DNA of 64,000 nt, from NCBI GenBank assembly GCA_963793005.1, contig CAWBYP010000006.1, positions 1 to 64,000 on the forward strand. Reading direction: 5' to 3'. Source of the DNA: RPQJ01 sp963793005 (lineage in GTDB: Bacteria; Pseudomonadota; Gammaproteobacteria; Steroidobacterales; Steroidobacteraceae). How positions within the stretch are numbered: position 1 is the stretch's first letter; each line of letters starts with the position of its first letter. The position numbers were made by a program, and so were the translations under genes. Below are positions 52,076-60,860 of this stretch, piece after piece. The notes beneath the pieces are model-generated. The model did not search any database, was not told where the DNA came from, and was given only the letters and a program-made list of their open reading frames with translations.

Positions 52076-53014
52076 TCAGGCGGTCCAGACGATCTCGCCG
52101 GACCCCGCCAGGTCATAGCCGCCGAATACCTGGGCCAGGCGCTGGCACTCGGGTCCCCGCAGCACATCGACGAGGTCGCGAAACAGCGTGCGGAAATAGA
52201 CCCCGCGCGACATGGCGAGGTCGAAGGCCTCCCATCCGATCGGCAGGAACTCGAGCCCGAACTCGCCCGCCGCCGCCCTGACCCCCGGCGCAACGTCGGC
52301 CTGCCCGGTCGCAATGGCCGAGGCGGCGTCGCGCTCCGAATAAGCGCGTGCGGTGATCCTGCGGTCCGCGGGATCGAGTCGATGCTCCGCGATCAGTTCG
52401 CGCAGGAAGCGTTGCGACCCGGCTCCCTCCTGCCGCGAAGCCCAGCGGATTCCGGTCGTGAATAATTGCTCGATGCGGCTGTCGGACGTCCACAGCCCGG
52501 GCGTCATGATCAGTCCCTGCTCGCGACGGAACAGCCTCACGAGGATCCAGTCCTTGTGCTGCACGTACTGCCTCAACAGCGCGGGATGACGCTGCAGGCT
52601 TTCGCTCTCGGGCCCCCAGTGCAGCGCGCACACGTCGGCCCGCCGCCGCGCGAGGACCTCGAGGCCGGGTTGCGTGCCGATGGCCGCGTAACTGACCAGC
52701 GCGCGTCCCTGCAGTTCGGCAGCCATCAACGTCACCGCGCGATGCAGCAGCGGGTCGTCGCTGCCGGCGATGACGAGGCGGTCGGTCAGCAGGCCACCGT
52801 GGCTCGACTCCAGCAACCACTGGTCCACGAGGTCGCGCGGGAACAACCACTTGCCGGTCAGCCGCGTCGCCGGGATCCGGCCTTCGTTGACCAGCGCATA
52901 CACCTTCTTGTCGTTTATCTGAAGGTAGCGCGCCACCTGCCGCACGTTCATGAAGCGCGGCGTCTCGTGCGGCGGAGTCTCGGCCGCGGTCGTATCTGGC
53001 TTGCTGGCTGGCAT
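52076..53014 (-). CDS. Excisionase-type HTH regulator with substrate-binding domain
   Basis: The 312-residue protein has an N-terminal excisionase/MerR-like helix-turn-helix (FMNVRQVARYLQINDKKVYA, GRIPATRLTGKWLFPRD) and a periplasmic-binding-protein-like domain of the PBP_like type (DRLVIAGSDDPLLHRAVTLM, RRADVCALHWGPES, AIATGQADVAPGVRAAAGEF). Such proteins are thought to sense molybdate or tungstate-like oxyanions or a related small ligand and regulate molybdoenzyme genes. ATG 53014 follows GAGGAG. It is divergent from the formate dehydrogenase accessory operon across 212 bases that contain repeats, so it is a likely regulator of that operon. Confidence 0.8.
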   Translation of the reverse strand: MPASKPDTTAAETPPHETPRFMNVRQVARYLQINDKKVYALVNEGRIPATRLTGKWLFPRDLVDQWLLESSHGGLLTDRLVIAGSDDPLLHRAVTLMAAELQGRALVSYAAIGTQPGLEVLARRRADVCALHWGPESESLQRHPALLRQYVQHKDWILVRLFRREQGLIMTPGLWTSDSRIEQLFTTGIRWASRQEGAGSQRFLRELIAEHRLDPADRRITARAYSERDAASAIATGQADVAPGVRAAAGEFGLEFLPIGWEAFDLAMSRGVYFRTLFRDLVDVLRGPECQRLAQVFGGYDLAGSGEIVWTA

Positions 53015-53105
53015 TCGCGGACTCCTCGCGGGATCGCCGTGTGCGCATCGGCGGCGCCGCACTGCGCCATCGATATACGAGTCATCTGCAAGATTCGTAC
53101 CCTGC

Positions 53106-53141
53106 GCCCGGCCTGTTGCCTGGCCATACGCCTGGCCGGGC
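53106..53141. promoter_or_regulatory. Repeats in formate dehydrogenase operon promoter region
   Basis: Arms GCCCGGCC and GGCCGGGC are separated by 20 bases, and inside them stand two direct copies of GCCTGGCC (53118 and 53130, 12-base period). They lie between the substrate-binding regulator and the DUF3305 gene and are candidate operators. Confidence 0.4.
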
Positions 53142-53226
53142 CATCCACCCGCCTGCCCATCGGGATGCCGGCTGGTGCAGAATGAACGGCGTCGGCTCGT
53201 CGGGCCGTCCAGTGGGAGTGAGGCCA

Positions 53227-53715
53227 ATGCCCGTGGAACCAAGAATCAGCCTGCCCGTGGCCGTGATCATGGGCCGCAGGATGGTTGCGGGCCAGGGCTG
53301 GCGGGTGCCGAGCTGGCGCGTCGTGGCGCTCGTGGCCGGGTCCGGGCTTCCGGGCAAGGAAGCGCAGGGCACGCCGGTCCGCGGTGACGACGACGAAGAA
53401 CATTTCCTCTGGGGCGGGCTCCGGCTCGACCTGTACCGTGACGCGGCCGAGAGTTACTGGGTCAACCTGACCGGGCGGCAGCCCTCGCTTTACGTGCTGT
53501 GCAGCGAGGATGAGCAGTCCAGGATCATTCCCACGCTCGTGACCGCGGACCAGAACGAGGCCTGCTCGGGCGTAGAAGGCGACGACCGCGTGTTTTCAGC
53601 GGCGATTCCCCCGGAGATCTACCAGCACCTCGAGGCATTCGTGGTCGAGTACAACGTTCCACAGCAAAAGCGCAAGCGCAAGCGCACGGACTGGTCTGCG
53701 AGCGAGGAATCGTGA
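53227..53715 (+). CDS. DUF3305 formate-dehydrogenase accessory protein
   Basis: The 162-residue protein has ISLPVAVIMGRRMVAGQGWR with VPSWRVVALVAG, EEHFLWGGLRLDLYRDAAES and NLTGRQPSLYVLCSEDE, the hallmarks of DUF3305. ATG 53227 follows GGGAGTGAGG. The C-terminal end is very basic (KRKRKRTDW). DUF3305 and DUF3306 genes stand side by side in periplasmic formate dehydrogenase loci of Shewanella and relatives, where they probably help enzyme maturation. Its stop overlaps the DUF3306 start by four bases. Confidence 0.85.
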   Translation: MPVEPRISLPVAVIMGRRMVAGQGWRVPSWRVVALVAGSGLPGKEAQGTPVRGDDDEEHFLWGGLRLDLYRDAAESYWVNLTGRQPSLYVLCSEDEQSRIIPTLVTADQNEACSGVEGDDRVFSAAIPPEIYQHLEAFVVEYNVPQQKRKRKRTDWSASEES

Positions 53716-54347
53716 GCAGACGCGATACCGACGCCGCGGACCACGACACTGCCGACGAACCCTTCCTGCAGCGCTGGTCGAGACTCAAGTCGGAGACACG
53801 CGATACCGGGCGGTCCGCTGTCGAGCCGGATGACACGACGCCACCTGCGCCCGTGGCCGAAGACCGGCCTGCGCCGTCCCCGTCTGCCGAAGGGACAGGG
53901 CCCAAAGGCATCGCGCTGCCGGATCTTGAATCGCTGGGTCCGGATTCGGACTACAGCGCCTTCCTCGGACCCGACGTCGATTTGTCGCTGCGTCGAGCCG
54001 CGCTGCGCAAGCTGTTCCGCAGCCCGAAGTTCAATGTCCTGGACGGGCTGGACGACTACTGCGACGACTTTACGCAATTCGCGCCGCTGGCTGGCATCGT
54101 GACCGCTGACATGCGGCACCACGTCGAGCGCGCGGCCAGGGAACTCCTGTCGGCCGAAGACGGGAAGCAGCTGGGCCCGCCGACCGACGATGAACCGGGG
54201 CCACGCTTGCCGGGCGCAGCAGCCGACAACGCCGCAACCCGCGAACCTGCCGACGATACCGCCGCGGCATCCGGCATCGTGAGCGGTGATACTGCTGACC
54301 CTGCCACCGAGGAACCAGAACAAGATGCCGATCGCAGGCCTGCCTGA
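53712..54347 (+). CDS. DUF3306 formate-dehydrogenase accessory protein
   Basis: The 211-residue protein starts at GTG 53712 and has a conserved middle section (LPDLESLGPDSDYSAFLGPD, LRRAALRKLFRSPKFNVLDG, YCDDFTQFAPL) typical of DUF3306, with acidic Pro/Ala/Asp-rich flanks. Its start overlaps DUF3305 by four bases and its end overlaps the polyferredoxin start by 23. The family has no defined activity and is known by association with formate dehydrogenase genes. Confidence 0.85.
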   Translation: MSRRDTDAADHDTADEPFLQRWSRLKSETRDTGRSAVEPDDTTPPAPVAEDRPAPSPSAEGTGPKGIALPDLESLGPDSDYSAFLGPDVDLSLRRAALRKLFRSPKFNVLDGLDDYCDDFTQFAPLAGIVTADMRHHVERAARELLSAEDGKQLGPPTDDEPGPRLPGAAADNAATREPADDTAAASGIVSGDTADPATEEPEQDADRRPA

Positions 54348-55989
54348 ACTGGAAGCGGACGGTCGTGCGCGCGCGGTCGCGCTGGCCGCGCTGCGGCTCA
54401 CAGATGTCGAACCAGTCGCGGTCGTCGAATTCACGTCGCATGGCCGATGCCTGGTCATCGGCCCGAAACCCGCAGCGCTGGACCTGGCAGGCAAGCTTGC
54501 CGGCAAGCTCGAATGTTCCGTCGCCGTACCAGGTGATGCTGCGCTCGACGTGGACCGGGTCGAGGGCATCCAGGTGGTCAGCGGCGGGCGGCCGATGGTG
54601 CGTGGTGCACTGGGCGACTTCGAGGTCGCAATGGTCGCAGGCGGCCAGCAACATTCAATCGGCGCGCTGTTGTCGCCGCCGGTTGCGCGATTCGACCTGG
54701 TGGTCGACCTGGGGACACCCGCGCTGATGCGGCAGGCGATGCCGCCCCTCGGCTACTACGCGCCCGGGACTGACGAGGACGCGCTCGCCGCATTGCTCGC
54801 GACGCTGCCGGAGATGCGCGGCGAGTTCGAGAAGCCCAAGTATTTCAATTACAACCCCGAGATCTGCGCACATGGACGCAACGGCAAGCGGGCGTGCACG
54901 CGTTGCATCGACGCGTGCCCGGCAGAGGCGATCGTGTCGATCGGCAATACGGTGCAGGTCAATCCATACCTGTGCCAGGGCGGCGGCGCCTGCGCCACGG
55001 TCTGCCCCAGCGGGGCCATGACCTATGCCTATCCCAGGCCCGGCGACCTGCTGGGAGCGCTGCGCGCGCTGCTCGGCGATTTCCACGCTGCTGGCGGATC
55101 CTCCGCGTGCCTGCTGCTGCACGATGCCTCCTCGGTCGCGACGCTCGAGCGCGACCTGGTCGCGCGCATGCCGGAACGCCTGCTGCCTGTCGAGATCGAG
55201 GAGATCGGATCGGTCGGGATGGAAGCGTGGCTCGCCTGCCTCGCCTACGGCGCGGATGCGGTAGTGCTGCTCACCTCGGATCGCACGCCGCCGCAGGTGG
55301 TCGAAGCGCTGCACGAGCAGCTTGGCACGGCGTGGGCGATTCTCGCCGGAATGGGCTACGGCGCGGATTGCCTGCGCATGGTGAATGCGGACCAGCCGGA
55401 ATCGGCGCTCCAGGCGCTGCTCGGGCTTCCAGCCGGATCGTCGAGGCCGGCCGCGCGCTTTGCGGCGCCCGCTGCCGACAAGCGCGGCGTGCTGCGGCTT
55501 GCCTTGCAGCACTTGCACGCACAGGCACCCGCACCAAAGCGCAGCGTCACACTGCCGCCAGGAGCCCCATTCGGCGAAGTGCGCGTGAGTGCGGCCGCCT
55601 GTACTCTCTGCATGAGCTGCGTATCGGCATGCCCGACCCACGCACTGCAGGATGGCCGCGGCCTTCCGCAGCTGAACTTCCGCGAATGGGACTGCATCCA
55701 GTGCGGCTTGTGCGAGCGCACCTGCCCCGAGGACGCCGTCTCGTTGAGCGCCCGCTTGCTGTATGACCAGGAGGCACGGGAACGTCCGCGCATACTCCAT
55801 GAAGAGCAACCGGTGTGCTGCGTCGCGTGCGGCAAGCCATTCGCGACTCGCTCGATGCTGGAGAAACTCGGTCGCAAGCTCGAAGGCCACTGGATGTTCC
55901 AGACGGACGAGGCCCGCAGGCGTCTGCAGATGTGCGAGGACTGCCGGGTGCGCGACCTGTATGCCTCGGAGGCACGAAAGGGCCGCTAA
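54325..55989 (+). CDS. Polyferredoxin-like accessory protein
   Basis: The 554-residue protein carries many Cys motifs for 4Fe-4S clusters: CTRCIDACPAEAIV, CQGGGACATVCPSGAM, CTLCMSCVSACPTHAL, CIQCGLCERTCPEDAV and a final zinc- or iron-binding CCVACGKPF with CEDCRVRDL. Such iron-sulfur proteins are found with the DUF3305/DUF3306 pair in formate dehydrogenase loci. It may pass electrons or help load clusters. ATG 54325 is inside DUF3306; a longer frame opens at 54286. Confidence 0.85.
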   Translation: MPIAGLPELEADGRARAVALAALRLTDVEPVAVVEFTSHGRCLVIGPKPAALDLAGKLAGKLECSVAVPGDAALDVDRVEGIQVVSGGRPMVRGALGDFEVAMVAGGQQHSIGALLSPPVARFDLVVDLGTPALMRQAMPPLGYYAPGTDEDALAALLATLPEMRGEFEKPKYFNYNPEICAHGRNGKRACTRCIDACPAEAIVSIGNTVQVNPYLCQGGGACATVCPSGAMTYAYPRPGDLLGALRALLGDFHAAGGSSACLLLHDASSVATLERDLVARMPERLLPVEIEEIGSVGMEAWLACLAYGADAVVLLTSDRTPPQVVEALHEQLGTAWAILAGMGYGADCLRMVNADQPESALQALLGLPAGSSRPAARFAAPAADKRGVLRLALQHLHAQAPAPKRSVTLPPGAPFGEVRVSAAACTLCMSCVSACPTHALQDGRGLPQLNFREWDCIQCGLCERTCPEDAVSLSARLLYDQEARERPRILHEEQPVCCVACGKPFATRSMLEKLGRKLEGHWMFQTDEARRRLQMCEDCRVRDLYASEARKGR

Positions 55990-56157
55990 GCTCGCGGAAC
56001 TGGGTCATTCTGGAAGATTATTTGGACACAATGTCTCACTAATGGGAATTTCGTTGGATATATTAGGAATAATCGACGTCACTGGATGGTCTGAGTCCGC
56101 TGGAGATGGCCCACATCTTGCAGTCCTGTGCAGGGTTAGCAGTGCAAGGCCCAGTGA
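55990..56157. other. Low-GC island between two operon genes
   Basis: Bases 55997-56086 are about 39 percent GC by hand count, against about two thirds in the neighbouring genes. No gene is apparent. It may be a remnant of an inserted element or a promoter-bearing spacer inside the operon. Confidence 0.5.
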
Positions 56158-56824
56158 ATGTTGTCTCAGTCAACCGGCCGGATTGAATCGCCCGAGGTGG
56201 TGCGCTTGAGCGCGCTGCCCGACGAGGACCGCGCCCGGGGCAACGTGTACGCGCTGCTCGGCAACCTGCTGGCCGGTCCTCCTGACGCCGGGATGCTGCA
56301 GATGCTGCGCGGCATCATCGCCCGAGACCGACGACTACAGCCTGCTGGCCGCCGCCTGGCAGATGCTGGCGGTAGCGGCGTCGCGCACCGACCATGAGTC
56401 GTTGCGGGAAGAATACGACGCGCTTTTCATCGGCGTCGGCCGCGGCGAACTCGTGCCCTACGGCTCCTGGTACCTCACTGGCTTCCTGATGGAGCAGCCG
56501 CTCGCGCAGTTGAGGGGCGACCTGCGCGAGCTCGGCATCGAGCGCCAGGCCGGCGTGCACGAACCCGAGGATCACGCCGCGGCACTGTGCGACACCATGG
56601 CGCTGCTCATCACCGCGGACGAGCCGGCACCGCTCGACCAGCAGCATGGTTTCTTTGCCCGTCACCTCGAGCCCTGGATGCCACGATTCTTCCGCGACCT
56701 GCAGCAGGCGGAGTCCGCGCGTTTCTACCGGGCCGTGGGGCAACTGGGCGAACTGTTCATCGGCGTCGAGGCGCAGGCGTTCCGGGTTTCCGTCCCGGCC
56801 GCAGGCGCTGCGAAGCCCTCATGA
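56158..56824 (+). CDS. TorD-like chaperone, one frameshift
   Basis: From ATG 56158 the frame gives LSALPDEDRARGNVYALLGN with LLAGPPDAGMLQMLRGIIA and then, after a single-base frame change near 56325, PETDDYSLLAAAWQMLAVAA, HESLREEYDALFIGVGRGEL, VPYGSWYLTGFLMEQPLAQL and DHAAALCDTMALLI. These are TorD/DmsD/NarJ family features. Such chaperones bind the TAT signal of molybdoenzymes and hold them until the cofactor is loaded. It stands just before the TAT-signal FdhX and fdhA genes, its likely clients. Frameshift as sequence error seems likely. Confidence 0.82.
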
Positions 56825-56836
56825 GGAAGCACGACC

Positions 56837-57043
56837 ATGATTCGAAACCTGATTGACAGAACGACCGATCGACGCAAGTTCCTGCGTGACATCGCGGCCG
56901 CAGGCGGTCTTGTCGCCGTCGCGAGTTCGACCGGTGCAACGGCCGTGGCGCGTAGCGCGGCTCCCGTGGCGCCGGCGAGCAAGCCCGCTGGTTATCGGGT
57001 GACTGCGCACGTTTCGAAGTATTACGACAAGGCACGGATCTGA
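56837..57043 (+). CDS. fdhX: FdhX-type TAT-signal protein of formate dehydrogenase region
   Basis: The 68-residue protein starts with a twin-arginine signal (TTDRRKFLRDIAAAGGLVAV) and ends GYRVTAHVSKYYDKARI, the signature of the small TAT-targeted proteins found in formate dehydrogenase operons. It is too short for an enzyme after cleavage and may be exported with the catalytic subunit. It sits 12 bases after the chaperone gene and about 60 before fdhA. Confidence 0.85.
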   Translation: MIRNLIDRTTDRRKFLRDIAAAGGLVAVASSTGATAVARSAAPVAPASKPAGYRVTAHVSKYYDKARI

Positions 57044-57104
57044 GCGGCGCGCCCGAGCGCACCGACCAGGCACGTCCTCACCACTGCAACCGGGAGACTC
57101 AGCG

Positions 57105-59990
57105 ATGAAGCTGGTCAAGAAGCAAGACGTCAGAACAGCTGAATCCACACCCGCCACCGGCGGGCTGCTGGGCCGCACCATCGACCGGCGCACCTTCCTG
57201 CGCCGCACCGGAATGGCGGCCGGCGGCGCAGCCGTCGCCACCACGGTCTCGATGCGCATGATGAGACGGGCAGATGCCGCGTCGCCCGACGCAGCTGACG
57301 GCGACGCCGAGACCCGGCGCTCGATCTGCACGCACTGCTCGGTCGGCTGCGGAATCATCGCAGAGGTGCAGAACGGCGTCTGGACCGGACAGGAGCCGGA
57401 TTTCGACTCGCCCTTCAACCTCGGCGGCCATTGCGCCAAGGGCGCTGCGGTCCGCGAGCACGGCCACGGCGACAAGCGGCTCAAGTACCCGATGAAACTC
57501 GTGGGCGGCAAGTGGCAGCGCCTTTCCTGGGACGATGCGATCAACGAGATTGGTGACAAAGTGCTCTCGATCCGGGAGCAGAACAGCCCGGACTCCGTCT
57601 ACTGGCTTGGCTCGGCGAAGTTCTCCAACGAGCAGGCCTACCTGTACCGCAAGTTCGCCGCGATGTGGGGCACCAACAACGTCGACCACCAGGCGCGCAT
57701 CTGCCATTCGACCACGGTCGCAGGCGTAGCCAATACCTGGGGCTACGGCGCGATGACCAACTCCTACAACGACATGCACCTGTGCAAGTCGATGTTCTTC
57801 ATCGGCAGCAACGCCGCCGAGGCGCACCCGGTCGCGATGCAGCACATCCTGCGCGGCAAGGAGAATGGCGCGAAGCTGATCGTCGTCGACCCGCGCTTCA
57901 CGCGCACGGCGGCGCACGCCGACCAGTACATCCGGCTGCGCTCCGGCACCGACGTCCCGCTGATCTGGGGCGTGCTGTGGCACATCTTCGAGAACGGCTG
58001 GGAAGACAAGGAGTACATCAGCCAGCGCGTCTTCGGCATGGACGAGATCCGCGCGGAAGTCGCGAAGTGGACACCCGACGTGGTCGAGAACGTCACCGGC
58101 GTGCCGGCTGATCAGGTCAAGCTTGCGGCCCAGACCATGGCCGAGAACCGGCCCGGTACCATCGTCTGGTGCATGGGCGGCACCCAGCACACGATCGGTA
58201 ACAACAACACCCGCGCGTACTGCATCCTGCAGCTCGCGCTGGGTAACATCGGCACCGCTGGCGGCGGTGCAAACATCTTCCGTGGCCACGACAACGTGCA
58301 GGGCGCGACCGACCTGGGCGTTCTGTCCGATACGCTGCCCGGTTACTACAGCCTGGCCGAAGGCGCGTGGAAGCACTGGTGCAAGGTGTGGGACCTCGAC
58401 TACGAGTGGGTGAAGGCCCGCTTCGACCAGGCGAGCTACGAAGAGGGCAAGGACATGACGCCCTCGATGTTCCTGCGCGGCATCACGGTTTCGCGCTGGA
58501 TCGACGGCGTGATGGAGCCGGCCGAGAACATGGCGCAGAAGGCCCCGATCAAGGCCATGTTCATGTGGGGCCACGCGCCCAACAGCCAGACCCGCGGCCC
58601 CGAGATGAAAAAGGCCATGGAAGCGCTCGAGATGCTGGTCATCGTGGACCCGTATCCGACGCACTCCTCCGTGCTGCCCGACCGGCAGGACGGCATCTAC
58701 CTGCTGCCTGCGGCCACGCAGTTCGAGACCTATGGGTCGGTGACCGCGTCGAACCGCTCGCTGCAGTGGCGCGAGAAGATCATCGACCCGCTGTTCGAGT
58801 CGCTGCCCGACCACGTCATCATGTACAAGTTCGCGAAGAAGTTCGGCTTCGAGGAGCAGTTGACCAAGCACATAAAGGTCAACGGCGAGGAACCGCTGAT
58901 CGAGGACATCCTGCGCGAGATCAACCGCGGCATGTGGACCGTCGGCTATACCGGCCAGAGCCCCGAGCGCCTCAAGCTCCACATGGAGAACAAGCACACC
59001 TTCAACACCACGACGCTGAAGGCCGAGGGCGGCCCCTGCGACGGCGACTACTACGGCCTGCCGTGGCCCTGCTGGGGCACTCCGGAGATGAAACACCCGG
59101 GCTCGCCGAACCTTTACGACACCAGCAAGACCGTGGCGGAAGGCGGCATGCCGTTCCGTGCGCGGTTCGGTGTCGAGTACCAGGGCAAGAACCTGCTGTC
59201 CGAGGGCTCCTGGAGCAAGGGTTCCGAGATCCAGGACGGCTACCCGGAGTTCACGGCCGACATGCTGAAGCAGCTCGGCTGGTGGGAAGACCTGACAGCG
59301 GACGAAAAGACTGCTGCCGAGGGCAAGAACTGGAAGACCGACCTGTCCGGCGGCATCCAGCGCGTCGCCATCAAGCACGGTTGCGCGCCGTACGGCAATG
59401 CCAAGGCACGCTGCATCGTCTGGACGTTCCCGGACCCGGTGCCGATCCACCGCGAGCCTCTCTATACGTCGCGCTATGACCTCGTGGCGCAATACCCGAC
59501 CTACGAAGACAGGAAGCGCTTCTGGCGACTGCCCACGCGCTACATGTCGATCCAGGCCAAGGACTATTCCGGCGACTATCCGCTGATCCACACCAGCGGC
59601 CGCCTGGTCGAATACGAGGGCGGTGGCGCCGAGACTCGCTCGAACAAGTGGCTCGCGGAGCTGCAACAGCACATGTTCGCCGAGATCAACCCGGCCGACG
59701 CGAACGACCGCGGCATCAAGGACGGCCAGTGGATATGGCTCGAAGGGCCCGAGGGCGGCCGAATCAAGATCATGGCGATGGTCACACCGCGCGTCGGCAG
59801 GGGCGTGGTGTTCACGCCCTACCACTTCGGCGGCTGGTACGAGGGCACGGACCTGTTGCCGAAGTACCCCGAAGGGACGGCCCCCTATGTGCGGGGCGAA
59901 GCCGCCAACACGGCGTTCACCTACGGCTACGACTCGGTGACTGCAATGCAGGAAACCAAGGCGTCGCTCTGCCAGATCACGCCAGCCTAG
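57105..59990 (+). CDS. fdhA: Periplasmic formate dehydrogenase catalytic subunit
   Basis: The 961-residue enzyme has a TAT signal (RTIDRRTFLRRTGMAAGGAA), a 4Fe-4S motif (CTHCSVGCGII with C further on) and the molybdopterin core, with catalytic HQARICHSTTVAGVANTWGY in which Cys (TGC) replaces selenocysteine. MGGTQHTIGNNNTR and FRGHDNVQGATDLGVLSD are standard formate dehydrogenase blocks. It oxidises formate in the periplasm and passes electrons to the iron-sulfur and cytochrome b subunits. The start follows a GGGAGA ribosome site. Confidence 0.95.
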   Translation: MKLVKKQDVRTAESTPATGGLLGRTIDRRTFLRRTGMAAGGAAVATTVSMRMMRRADAASPDAADGDAETRRSICTHCSVGCGIIAEVQNGVWTGQEPDFDSPFNLGGHCAKGAAVREHGHGDKRLKYPMKLVGGKWQRLSWDDAINEIGDKVLSIREQNSPDSVYWLGSAKFSNEQAYLYRKFAAMWGTNNVDHQARICHSTTVAGVANTWGYGAMTNSYNDMHLCKSMFFIGSNAAEAHPVAMQHILRGKENGAKLIVVDPRFTRTAAHADQYIRLRSGTDVPLIWGVLWHIFENGWEDKEYISQRVFGMDEIRAEVAKWTPDVVENVTGVPADQVKLAAQTMAENRPGTIVWCMGGTQHTIGNNNTRAYCILQLALGNIGTAGGGANIFRGHDNVQGATDLGVLSDTLPGYYSLAEGAWKHWCKVWDLDYEWVKARFDQASYEEGKDMTPSMFLRGITVSRWIDGVMEPAENMAQKAPIKAMFMWGHAPNSQTRGPEMKKAMEALEMLVIVDPYPTHSSVLPDRQDGIYLLPAATQFETYGSVTASNRSLQWREKIIDPLFESLPDHVIMYKFAKKFGFEEQLTKHIKVNGEEPLIEDILREINRGMWTVGYTGQSPERLKLHMENKHTFNTTTLKAEGGPCDGDYYGLPWPCWGTPEMKHPGSPNLYDTSKTVAEGGMPFRARFGVEYQGKNLLSEGSWSKGSEIQDGYPEFTADMLKQLGWWEDLTADEKTAAEGKNWKTDLSGGIQRVAIKHGCAPYGNAKARCIVWTFPDPVPIHREPLYTSRYDLVAQYPTYEDRKRFWRLPTRYMSIQAKDYSGDYPLIHTSGRLVEYEGGGAETRSNKWLAELQQHMFAEINPADANDRGIKDGQWIWLEGPEGGRIKIMAMVTPRVGRGVVFTPYHFGGWYEGTDLLPKYPEGTAPYVRGEAANTAFTYGYDSVTAMQETKASLCQITPA

Positions 59991-60003
59991 GAGAGACTCG
60001 ATC

Positions 60004-60594
60004 ATGGCTCGTATGAAATTCCTGTGTGATTCCGAGCGCTGCATCGAATGCAACGGCTGCGTGACAGCGTGCAAGAACGAGAATGACGTACCCTGGGGCG
60101 TGAACCGCCGCCGGGTGGTCACGCTCGACGACGGCGTGCCCGGCGAGCACTCGATCTCGGTCGCCTGCATGCATTGCACGGACGCGCCGTGCGCGGCGGT
60201 ATGCCCGGTGGACTGCTTCGTCACGACCGCGGACGGAGTCGTGCTGCACGACAAGGACCTCTGCATCGGCTGCGGCTACTGCTTCTATGCGTGTCCCTTC
60301 GGCGCGCCGCAGTACCCTCAGAAAGAGGCCTTCGGCGTGCGCGGCAAGATGGACAAGTGCACGTTCTGCTCCGGCGGTCCCGGCGACGGCACCCCCGAGG
60401 AGCAGTACGAGAAGTACGGCTCCAATCGAGTCGCCGAGGGCAAGTTGCCGTTGTGCGCGGAGATGTGTGCGACCAAGGCGCTGCTCGCGGGCGACGCCGA
60501 CGTCGTGTCCGACATCTACCTGGAGCGCGTCTCGAAGCGCGACGGCCGGCCGCAGAGCTGGGGCTGGTTGACCGCGTACCAGGATGAAGTGTGA
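60004..60594 (+). CDS. fdhB: Formate dehydrogenase iron-sulfur subunit
   Basis: The 196-residue protein holds four 4Fe-4S clusters: CIECNGCVTACKNEN, CMHCTDAPCAAVCPVDC, CIGCGYCFYACPFGAP and CTFCSGGPGDG with CAEMC. It links the molybdenum subunit to the cytochrome b subunit. Length and motifs match the short beta subunit of FDH3-type enzymes, which lacks the C-terminal membrane anchor of E. coli FdnH. It starts 13 bases after fdhA. Confidence 0.93.
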   Translation: MARMKFLCDSERCIECNGCVTACKNENDVPWGVNRRRVVTLDDGVPGEHSISVACMHCTDAPCAAVCPVDCFVTTADGVVLHDKDLCIGCGYCFYACPFGAPQYPQKEAFGVRGKMDKCTFCSGGPGDGTPEEQYEKYGSNRVAEGKLPLCAEMCATKALLAGDADVVSDIYLERVSKRDGRPQSWGWLTAYQDEV

Positions 60595-60631
60595 CGCAGG
60601 GATTCGACCTGCTCCTCTGGAGAATCGTGTA

Positions 60632-60829
60632 ATGAAAACCTGGCAATTGACTCGGACCTTGGGCTTGCTCGCGGTCGTGGCCGTGCTGGCAACCGGATGC
60701 GGACGCGGCAAGGGCGTGACCGTCTACGAGCCCGGCGTCTACAAGGGCGCGGCCTATGCGATGCAGTTCACGCCACAGCTGCAGTCAGAGTTGCAGGAGC
60801 GTTGCCGGACGGGCCAGTCGGACCGCTGA
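60632..60829 (+). CDS. Small lipoprotein in the formate dehydrogenase operon
   Basis: The 65-residue protein has a signal peptide (LGLLAVVAVLATGC) with lipobox ATGC, then GRGKGVTVYEPGVYKGAAYA and a short helical tail. ATG 60632 follows GGAGAA; a start at 60584 would overlap fdhB. The EPGVYKGA motif may be a binding patch. It lies between the iron-sulfur and cytochrome b genes, so it may help assemble or anchor the complex. Function unknown. Confidence 0.7.
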   Translation: MKTWQLTRTLGLLAVVAVLATGCGRGKGVTVYEPGVYKGAAYAMQFTPQLQSELQERCRTGQSDR

Positions 60830-60860
60830 GACGCCAGGCAGCAGGATCGGGAGACGACGA

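Noticed and set aside
57700..57720. Possible selenocysteine codon in the periplasmic formate dehydrogenase
   Set aside because: The catalytic codon is TGC within RICHSTTVAG.
57099..60266. Very long minus-strand open frame across the formate dehydrogenase genes
   Set aside because: It is the shadow of the well-identified plus-strand fdhA and fdhB; long antisense frames are usual in GC-rich DNA and it has no recognisable domain.
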